Positions 1 through 4,459 of a stretch of DNA of 6,906 nt are shown piece after piece. Position 1 is the stretch's first letter; the number at the start of each line of letters is the position of its first letter. The notes beneath the pieces were generated by a model. It was given only the letters and a program-made list of their open reading frames with translations, was not told the origin of the DNA and did not search any database. The translations under genes and the position numbers were made by a program. Source of the stretch: Thiobacillus sp. UBA2186 (GTDB lineage Bacteria; Pseudomonadota; Gammaproteobacteria; Burkholderiales; Thiobacillaceae); NCBI GenBank assembly GCA_002327405.1, contig DCVO01000087.1, positions 5,673 through 12,578 on the forward strand, read 5' to 3'.

Positions 1-549
1 ACCGACATCGCCGCGCGCGGCATCGACATCGACCAGTTGCCGCAGGTGGTGAACTTCGAACTGCCCAACGTGCCGGAAGACTATGTGCACCGCATCGGCC
101 GCACCGGCCGCGCGGGCAGCACCGGCTCGGCCCTGTCGCTGGTGGACAGCGAGGAGATGGGCTACTTGAAGGACATCGAGAAGCTGATCAAGCGCAACAT
201 CGTGCGCGTGGAAGTGGAAGGCTTCGTGCCCACGCCGCGCCCGGCCGCATCGGTCGACGAGCGTCCGCTGCGCCCGCAACAACAAAATCGTGGAGGCCGG
301 CCGCAGGAGGGCAGGGAACAGCAGCACGGCCAGCGAGGCCGGGATCAACAGGGCAGGGCACAGGCGGGCAAGGGCCAGCCGAACCGCGAAGGTCGCGGCC
401 AGCCCGGCGGCAACCGCCAGGGCCAGGCTGCCGGCAAGCCGGCGAAAGCCCAGCCCGCGGCGGCGCAGCAAAGGCCCGGTCCGTCAGGCAAGAAAACGCG
501 CCCGCAGGCGGCGCTGTTCTCGGCCAAGCCGGGTTCGCGCGGGCACTAA
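1..549 (+). CDS. rhlE: DEAD-box ATP-dependent RNA helicase, RhlE-like (3' part, 5' end outside window)
   Basis: The window opens in frame inside the second RecA-like domain of an SF2 RNA helicase; 182 codons and a TAA stop are present. Motif V (TDIAARGIDI, fragment residues 1-10) and motif VI (HRIGRTGRAG, residues 30-39) are intact. These residues couple RNA binding to ATP hydrolysis, so the enzyme looks functional. The core ends near residue 70. A tail of about 100 residues follows, rich in Gln, Gly, Arg, Pro and Ala with scattered Lys, predicted to be disordered and basic. Such tails bind RNA and are typical of the RhlE branch, which acts in ribosome assembly, RNA decay and cold adaptation. 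The motif spellings and following IEKLIKRNI helix favour RhlE over SrmB, DbpA or DeaD, though the missing N-terminus prevents proof. There is no start in the window. The gene ends just before a strong hairpin terminator and is transcribed towards the kinase operon. Confidence 0.88.
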   Translation, partial: TDIAARGIDIDQLPQVVNFELPNVPEDYVHRIGRTGRAGSTGSALSLVDSEEMGYLKDIEKLIKRNIVRVEVEGFVPTPRPAASVDERPLRPQQQNRGGRPQEGREQQHGQRGRDQQGRAQAGKGQPNREGRGQPGGNRQGQAAGKPAKAQPAAAQQRPGPSGKKTRPQAALFSAKPGSRGH

Positions 550-552
550 AAT

Positions 553-590
553 AAAAGCGGCCATTTCCGAAGCCGGGAATGGCCGCTTTT
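553..590. terminator. Bidirectional intrinsic terminator between rhlE and the leftward kinase operon
   Basis: Perfect 13-bp inverted repeat: AAAAGCGGCCATT (553-565) against AATGGCCGCTTTT (578-590). The stem can extend by a G-U and two G-C pairs, closing on a six-base loop (569-574). It starts four bases after the rhlE stop. On the + strand the stem ends in TTTT followed by AATC, a short T tract. On the - strand it ends in TTTT followed by ATTTTAG, a longer T-rich tail, so termination may be stronger for leftward transcription. It lies between two convergent units and probably serves both. Confidence 0.88.
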
Positions 591-607
591 AATCAGCTGG
601 TGCGCGG

Positions 608-859
608 TTAGAAATTCGCCTGCGCGCGCTTGCACTCGACCACGCCCTTGCGACCGATTGCCTCGTCGACCTGCTGCAGTTGCGCACGAGCCATCCACAT
701 TCCCATCTTGACTTCCTGCCACACGAAATAGGATTTGCCTGCCTCGGTATTGAGCTTGAGGGTGGCATTGTTTTCAGCAATGGAATGGGCGATATACATA
801 AATATTGGACTTGCCTCCCTTGTGATCGAGAAAATCCTCCCCGGCCGGATAGCCGGCAT
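608..859 (-). pseudogene. Remnant of a DUF2846-family lipoprotein gene (internal deletion and frame change)
   Basis: An 83-codon frame from ATG at 859 to TAA at 608 carries a good C-terminal half of a DUF2846 protein from about residue 29: ENNATLKLN, then EAGKSYFVWQEVKMG, then QQVDEA and VVECKRA. Upstream of residue 29 this frame does not resemble the family. The next frame does: KGGKSNIYVYR (821-789) matches the usual DUF2846 N-terminal strand and then hits a TGA at 776-774. In intact members I recall roughly 40 residues between these segments. The simplest reading is an internal deletion that also shifted the frame. The signal peptide and lipobox are missing too, since only about 40 bases separate this remnant from the stop of the preceding lipoprotein gene. 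Neither ATG (859 or 799) has a well-spaced Shine-Dalgarno. It could still be translated as a short protein of 63-83 residues, but normal function is unlikely. Confidence 0.65.
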
Positions 860-900
860 TGCTGCGCTTGCCTGACGGTTTGCTAGCGCAGTGGCACGCG

Positions 901-1332
901 TTATTTTTGCAGTTTCTTCGCCATCTCGGCCTTGACGCTCTTGAAGGTCGGTCCCCAGGCCGGGTGGCCGGCCTCGGTCGGGTCCAGTTCGAATTTCGGG
1001 TCAAGCTCGAGCGCGCCGCGGAATTCTTCCCGGCATTGCGTCGTGCGGCCATGGGCGCAATGGATGAAGGCCAGGTATTTGTGCGCCGCCACCTTGTCCG
1101 AATTCAGGATCAGCCCGGCATCGAGCGAACTGTGCAACAGGGTTTGCGCGTTCTTGTAATTGCCGTCCTCGTAGGCGCGCATGCCCGCCGACAGGTCCTG
1201 TTCGGCCTTGCGCGGGGCCAGCTTGTCCAGGCCGGCGTCGCGCACGATCGTCGAGGAGCATGCGGTCATCAAGAGGGCGCCGCAGCACGCCAGGACGATT
1301 GCGCGGAATGTATTCAACAGGTCTTTGCTCAT
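901..1332 (-). CDS. TssQ-family T6SS-associated TPR lipoprotein
   Basis: A 143-residue lipoprotein. Residues 1-24 form a signal peptide with hydrophobic core AIVLACCGALLM, and the lipobox MTAC puts the lipidated cysteine at C25. Ser at +2 favours outer-membrane sorting by the Lol pathway. Residues about 43-112 form TPR-like helical repeats: AEQDLSAGMRAYEDGNYKNA, then AAHKYLAFIHC and REEFRGALELDPKF. C92 and C100 flank a turn and could form a periplasmic disulfide. The C-terminal segment GHPAWGPTFKSVKAEM is characteristic of the TssQ family as I remember it, proteins usually near type VI secretion genes in betaproteobacteria. The start ATG lies inside the end of the kinase gene (ATGA overlap, 1329-1332) with no clear Shine-Dalgarno, so translation is probably coupled to the kinase. 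Likely role: a periplasmic, outer-membrane-attached partner of the kinase's PEGA domain or of a secretion system. The family call is from memory; a generic TPR lipoprotein is the fallback. Confidence 0.78.
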   Translation of the reverse strand: MSKDLLNTFRAIVLACCGALLMTACSSTIVRDAGLDKLAPRKAEQDLSAGMRAYEDGNYKNAQTLLHSSLDAGLILNSDKVAAHKYLAFIHCAHGRTTQCREEFRGALELDPKFELDPTEAGHPAWGPTFKSVKAEMAKKLQK

Positions 1333-2792
1333 TTGAATTTGTGTTTGATCTTCAACGACTCTTCGGCATCGAGGTCGACTTTAACATGATGGGTCGCAAA
1401 CGTGCCGTTGCGGATTTCGATGTCGTGCCTGCCGGGCTCGATCTCCAGTCGGGTGAGCGGCGGCGAAATCCCGGCCTTCTGGCCGTCGACATACACTTCG
1501 CCCCAGGGGGTGATGGCCAGGGACACCGTGGCGTTGGCCGGCGCCTGGGCGACCGGCGCGGGACTGGGCGCGACCGCGGCGACGACAGGGGCCGGTGCAG
1601 CCGGTTTGCTGGCAGACTGCGCTGCCTCAGGAACGGCGGACTGCTCGTCTGCCGGCTGGGGCTCGGCCGCAGGGGCGGAAGCCGGAACTTCGCCGGTCGC
1701 AACGGCTGGCGTGTCCGCCTGTCCTGCCGGTTTCAATGCCAGGTAGGCGGCCACAACCGCGAGCGGAATGGCCAGCAGCAGGGCGTAGCGCACGGTTTTC
1801 GACGCAGGGGGAGGCGCAGTGCGGGGCACGCGCCTGGCGCTGCGCTGTTTGGGCGCCGGCAGCAGGATTTCGGTCTTGACGTCGAGCAATTCCGTCTGGG
1901 GATCGGGCTGGCGGCTGGCCATGCCCGGGACGCTTTTTCGTTTTTGCGCCGGCTGCCCCATGTCCAGCGCGGCAAGCACTTCTTCGCTTCTCAGCTCGCG
2001 CGAAAATTCCTTGGCGGTCTGGTACCGGTCCTCGGGCCGCTTGGCCAGGGCCTTGGCGACGATGCGGTCGAACACCCTGGGCGCGCGCGCATTGAGCTTG
2101 CTGGGCGGAACCGGCTCCTCGTTCAGGATCTTGAACATGATCGCGCTGAGGTTGTCGCCGTTGAACGGCGTGGAGCCGGTCAGCATTTCGTAGAGCACCG
2201 CACCCAGCGAGAAGATGTCGGCGCGGCCGTCGGTCGGCTTGCCTGCCACCTGCTCGGGCGCCATGTACTTGGGCGAGCCCAGCACGGTGCCGGCCTGGGT
2301 GCGCGAGCCGGTGGGAATGAGGGCGATGCCGAAATCCATGATCTTCACGTCGCGGTTGCGCGAGATCATGATGTTGGCGGGCTTGATGTCGCGGTGCACC
2401 ACGCCGTTCTCGTGCGCGTAATAGAGCGCATTGGCCACCTGCACGGCGATCTGGCAGATGCGCTTCAGGGGCAGCACCACGCCGGAATCGAGCACGTCGC
2501 GCAGCGACTCGCCCTCGATGAATTCCATCGCGATATAGGCGGCATCTTCCGTTTCGCCCACGTCGTAGATGGTGACGATGTTGGGATGGTTGAGGCGCCC
2601 GGCCGATTTGGCCTCGCGGTAGAAGCGCTCCTCGAATTCGGCGCGCTCCTCGCTGGACAGCTCCAGGTTGATGGTCTTGATGGCGACGATGCGCTCGATC
2701 ACCGGGTCGGCTGCCTTGTAGACCGTGCCCATCGCGCCCTGTCCCATCACGGCGACGACTTCGAAACGACCGATATTTTTCTGGCTGAGCAT
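1329..2792 (-). CDS. Membrane-anchored Hanks-type Ser/Thr protein kinase with C-terminal PEGA domain
   Basis: A 487-residue kinase with all catalytic motifs. The glycine loop is GQGAMG (17-22), VAIK carries ATP-binding K39, the alpha-C glutamate is probably E60, the catalytic loop is HRDIKPAN (133-140, D135, RD type), metal-binding DFG is 153-155 and APE is 178-180. The activation loop offers T161, S163, T165 and T169 for autophosphorylation. A cytoplasmic linker (about 268-335) leads to one transmembrane helix (336-354), a Pro/Ala-rich periplasmic spacer (about 356-422) and a PEGA-like beta domain (423-487, with VYVDGQKAG and IEPGRHDIEI). It probably senses an envelope state and phosphorylates cytoplasmic Thr/Ser targets, the neighbouring FHA protein being the obvious candidate. 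It is divergent from the PP2C phosphatase, its likely antagonist. The ATG at 2792 is the only credible start; the bases before it have no Shine-Dalgarno. The stop overlaps the TssQ-type lipoprotein start. PpkA or PknB-like naming would be by analogy only. Confidence 0.94.
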   Translation of the reverse strand: MLSQKNIGRFEVVAVMGQGAMGTVYKAADPVIERIVAIKTINLELSSEERAEFEERFYREAKSAGRLNHPNIVTIYDVGETEDAAYIAMEFIEGESLRDVLDSGVVLPLKRICQIAVQVANALYYAHENGVVHRDIKPANIMISRNRDVKIMDFGIALIPTGSRTQAGTVLGSPKYMAPEQVAGKPTDGRADIFSLGAVLYEMLTGSTPFNGDNLSAIMFKILNEEPVPPSKLNARAPRVFDRIVAKALAKRPEDRYQTAKEFSRELRSEEVLAALDMGQPAQKRKSVPGMASRQPDPQTELLDVKTEILLPAPKQRSARRVPRTAPPPASKTVRYALLLAIPLAVVAAYLALKPAGQADTPAVATGEVPASAPAAEPQPADEQSAVPEAAQSASKPAAPAPVVAAVAPSPAPVAQAPANATVSLAITPWGEVYVDGQKAGISPPLTRLEIEPGRHDIEIRNGTFATHHVKVDLDAEESLKIKHKFK

Positions 2793-2828
2793 GGGTGATC
2801 GAAAGTGGAGGGCTTGCCTGGAGTCGTT

Positions 2829-2858
2829 TTGAAATGTGAGAATGGGCGCGAAAATTAT
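2829..2858 (+). promoter_or_regulatory. Candidate sigma-70-type promoter of the phosphatase-FHA operon
   Basis: TTGAAA at 2829-2834 (five of six -35 matches) is followed after 18 bases by AATTAT at 2853-2858 (four of six, keeping the A at position 2 and T at position 6). The predicted start near 2865 would leave a short leader that still contains the Shine-Dalgarno at 2867-2872. Its -10 overlaps the opposite-strand -10 of the kinase operon. The match is modest. Confidence 0.3.
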
Positions 2859-2862
2859 AACA
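2854..2862 (-). promoter_or_regulatory. Candidate extended -10 promoter of the kinase-lipoprotein operon
   Basis: Read on the - strand this is TGTTATAAT: a perfect TATAAT hexamer preceded by a TGn extension, the extended -10 form that needs little -35 contact. No good -35 lies 16-18 bases upstream (best is CAAGTT). The kinase ATG is about 60 bases downstream, leaving a leader of roughly 55 nt. It sits in an AT-rich patch of an otherwise GC-rich gap. Transcription start is inferred. Confidence 0.5.
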
Positions 2863-2866
2863 AACC

Positions 2867-2872
2867 GAGAGG
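2867..2872 (+). promoter_or_regulatory. Ribosome binding site that fixes a TTG start for the phosphatase
   Basis: GAGAGG lies seven bases before TTG at 2880, an ideal spacing. No comparable site precedes the in-frame GTG at 2805, and the GTG at 2886 would be 13 bases away. This supports TTG 2880 as the translation start. Confidence 0.65.
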
Positions 2873-2879
2873 AACGAAC

Positions 2880-3710
2880 TTGACCGTGGCCACTGCCATC
2901 CCTCCCTTATCTCTGGAAATAGCGGCCGAAACCGACGTCGGCTTGATACGCAACCTCAACGAGGACAGTATCGCCACGGACGCCAGACTGGGCCTGCTGG
3001 TGCTTGCCGACGGCATGGGCGGCTACAAGGCCGGCAATGTCGCGAGCGAGCTTGCCACCCGTTCCATCGCGGAAGTGGTGGATGAAGGACTTAAGAAAAA
3101 TGCCGGCGCCGACGTGGGCGCGCTGATCCGCAAGGCCGTCCTGGCGGCCAATCGCCTGGTTTTCCTGGAGAGCCAGAAGCTTACCCAGCGCAGCGCCGGC
3201 CAGGAACAGGTCATGGGCTCGACGGTCGCGCTGCTGCAACTGCAGGGCGGCCGCGTCGTCATCGCCCATGTCGGCGACTCGCGCATCTACCGGCTGAGGA
3301 GAGGCCGCCTGGAACTGCTGACCCACGACCATTCCATCCTCCAGGAGCAGATCGATCTGGGCATGGTCAGCGCCCAGGATGCGCAAACCTCGCACAACCG
3401 CCATCTGGTGACGCGCGGCCTGGGCCTCAAGGAGGATGTGGAAATCAGCCTGAGCGAAAGCGCCGCGCAAGTCGGCGACGTTTACCTGCTTTGTTCGGAC
3501 GGCCTGAACGACATGGTGGACGATGCCGACATCGAGCTGGCGCTCAATTCGCTGCAGGCCAATTTGCCGCTCGCCGCCAAACAGCTGGTGATGATCGCCA
3601 ACGACAACGGCGGGGAAGACAATATTTCCGTCATACTCGCGAAAGTCATTCCCCAGCCGGCGGCATCCGGCTCGATCGGGGCTTTCTTCTCGCGACTTTT
3701 TGGCCGTTAA
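2880..3710 (+). CDS. PP2C-family Ser/Thr protein phosphatase (PppA/Stp1-like)
   Basis: A 276-residue metal-dependent (PPM/PP2C) phosphatase that would remove phosphate from the kinase and its substrates in the cytoplasm. Conserved motifs appear in order: RNLNEDS (24-30), ADGMGG (43-48, metal ligand D44), GST (113-115), HVGDSRIYR (130-138), LTHDHS (147-152), LVTRGLG (176-182), LLCSDGLNDM (203-212, metal ligand D207) and GGEDNISV (244-251, metal ligand D247). Length is near the 240-280 usual for stand-alone bacterial members, with a short C-terminal tail from about 257. There is no signal peptide or membrane segment. The TTG start at 2880 is chosen for its Shine-Dalgarno and because the family fold begins soon after; upstream in-frame codons do not resemble the family. 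It is divergent from the kinase and precedes the FHA gene by six bases, so the two are probably one operon. Function is secure; the specific name is not. Confidence 0.94.
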   Translation: MTVATAIPPLSLEIAAETDVGLIRNLNEDSIATDARLGLLVLADGMGGYKAGNVASELATRSIAEVVDEGLKKNAGADVGALIRKAVLAANRLVFLESQKLTQRSAGQEQVMGSTVALLQLQGGRVVIAHVGDSRIYRLRRGRLELLTHDHSILQEQIDLGMVSAQDAQTSHNRHLVTRGLGLKEDVEISLSESAAQVGDVYLLCSDGLNDMVDDADIELALNSLQANLPLAAKQLVMIANDNGGEDNISVILAKVIPQPAASGSIGAFFSRLFGR

Positions 3711-3716
3711 TCCACC

Positions 3717-4400
3717 ATGGCAAAACTGATTCTTACCGTTAACGGCGAAGTGGCGGGAACCCACTTCATCGACACGCCGCGCTTCACCATTGGCAGTATC
3801 GCGGACAGCAGCCTCCAGATCGCTCTTCCGGGCGTGAGCCGGTCCCATGCCGTCATCTTCACGGTCGGCAACGACGACATCCTGGAGGACCTGAACAGCA
3901 CCAACGGCACCCTGGTGAACGGCCAGAAAATCACGCGCCACATCCTGCAGCACGACGACGTAATCGAGATCGCCGGCTGCCAGATCCGTTACCGCAGCCA
4001 GAAGGCCGCGAGCGGACCGAGCCTGGACAGGACCATGGTGATCAAGGGGCTGGCCCCGGAAGTGGCGGAAAAATCCCCCGCGCTTGCCAGCCTGGAACGG
4101 GTCGGTGCGAAGCGCGCGGGCCAGGCCAGGGAGGGCGGCCGGCTCGGACTGGTCAGGATGACGAAAGGCCCGCAGGCCGGCCAGGAAATCGAACTGCCCA
4201 GGGTGCTGCGCACCTTCGGCAAGCCCGGCGTGCAGGTGGCCGTGATCAACCGCCGCCCGCACGGCTATTTCATCACCCATGTCGAGGGAAGGAAGCCGGC
4301 CTTGCTCAACGGCAGGTCGATCGGCCTGGATCCCCGGCCGCTGGCGCCGGACGACGTGATCAGCGTGGGCGACGAGGAGCTGCAGTTCCAGCTGAGATAA
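3717..4400 (+). CDS. FHA-domain protein with a second, degenerate FHA domain
   Basis: A 227-residue soluble protein. The N-terminal FHA domain (about 3-93) has the phosphothreonine-binding set: RFTIG (22-26), SRSH (41-44) and LNSTNGTLVNG (59-69). It should bind phosphothreonine peptides made by the neighbouring kinase. A linker (94-140) holds DRTMVI (104-109), a possible phosphosite. The C-terminal part (141-227) has the same outline: an RTFG strand (165-168), LLNGRSI (196-202), PLAPDDVISVGDEELQFQL (208-226). In it, the SRSH segment is replaced by NRRPHGYF and the STNG turn is absent, so it probably does not bind phosphothreonine. The ATG is six bases after the phosphatase stop with no clear Shine-Dalgarno, which suggests reinitiation or coupling. 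Role: phospho-dependent adaptor, as Fha proteins are in T6SS threonine-phosphorylation pathways; its actual partner is unknown. Confidence 0.9.
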   Translation: MAKLILTVNGEVAGTHFIDTPRFTIGSIADSSLQIALPGVSRSHAVIFTVGNDDILEDLNSTNGTLVNGQKITRHILQHDDVIEIAGCQIRYRSQKAASGPSLDRTMVIKGLAPEVAEKSPALASLERVGAKRAGQAREGGRLGLVRMTKGPQAGQEIELPRVLRTFGKPGVQVAVINRRPHGYFITHVEGRKPALLNGRSIGLDPRPLAPDDVISVGDEELQFQLR

Positions 4401-4416
4401 GCCTGCCCCGGGCGTT

Positions 4417-4440
4417 GAAACGGACAGGACAGGCCGTTTC
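4417..4440 (+). repeat. Small inverted repeat in the FHA-methyltransferase gap
   Basis: GAAACGG (4417-4423) and CCGTTTC (4434-4440) are perfect 7-bp arms around a ten-base loop made of the repeat ACAGGACAGG. No T run follows, so it is a poor intrinsic terminator. It may weakly attenuate readthrough from the FHA gene, form a transcript-end hairpin, or be a regulator site next to the candidate -10 at 4447. Chance is possible. Confidence 0.35.
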
Positions 4441-4446
4441 CGCAAG

Positions 4447-4452
4447 TACAAT
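4447..4452 (+). promoter_or_regulatory. Candidate -10 element of the methyltransferase gene
   Basis: TACAAT matches the -10 consensus at five of six positions and ends seven bases before the ATG at 4460. A start at the usual distance would fall on or next to that ATG, giving a leaderless message. No convincing -35 lies at 16-18 bases; TTGAAA at 4415-4420 is 26 bases away, too far. Transcription could instead continue from the FHA operon. Confidence 0.35.
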
Positions 4453-4459
4453 CCGGCCC

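Noticed and set aside
774..1052. 92-codon frame on the - strand as an independent gene
   Set aside because: Most of it is out of frame with the lipoprotein gene it overlaps; only its last 15 codons carry signal, which belongs to the broken DUF2846 gene.
859..1389. 176-codon open frame on the + strand over the lipoprotein gene
   Set aside because: Antisense to a lipoprotein with a signal peptide, lipobox and TPR helices; no independent support.
1260..2798. 512-codon open frame on the + strand, antisense to the kinase
   Set aside because: The protein is full of low-complexity Gly/Arg/His runs with no family motif, while the opposite strand encodes a complete kinase with every catalytic residue. 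High GC content suppresses stops in the shadow frame.
2856..2861. TATAAC as the -10 box of the phosphatase operon
   Set aside because: Transcription would start near 2868 and cut into the Shine-Dalgarno at 2867-2872, and no -35 lies at normal spacing.
2805..2879. Upstream GTG start for the phosphatase
   Set aside because: The extra 25 residues are not family-like, overlap the candidate promoters, and lack a ribosome binding site; TTG 2880 has one at ideal spacing.
2907..4451. 514-codon open frame on the - strand across the phosphatase and FHA genes
   Set aside because: It spans two well-supported genes on the other strand, shows no recognisable domain, and has the composition of an antisense shadow.
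4415..4459. Upstream TTG start for the methyltransferase
   Set aside because: The added 15 residues are translated from the small inverted repeat and candidate -10 region, and no Shine-Dalgarno precedes the TTG.
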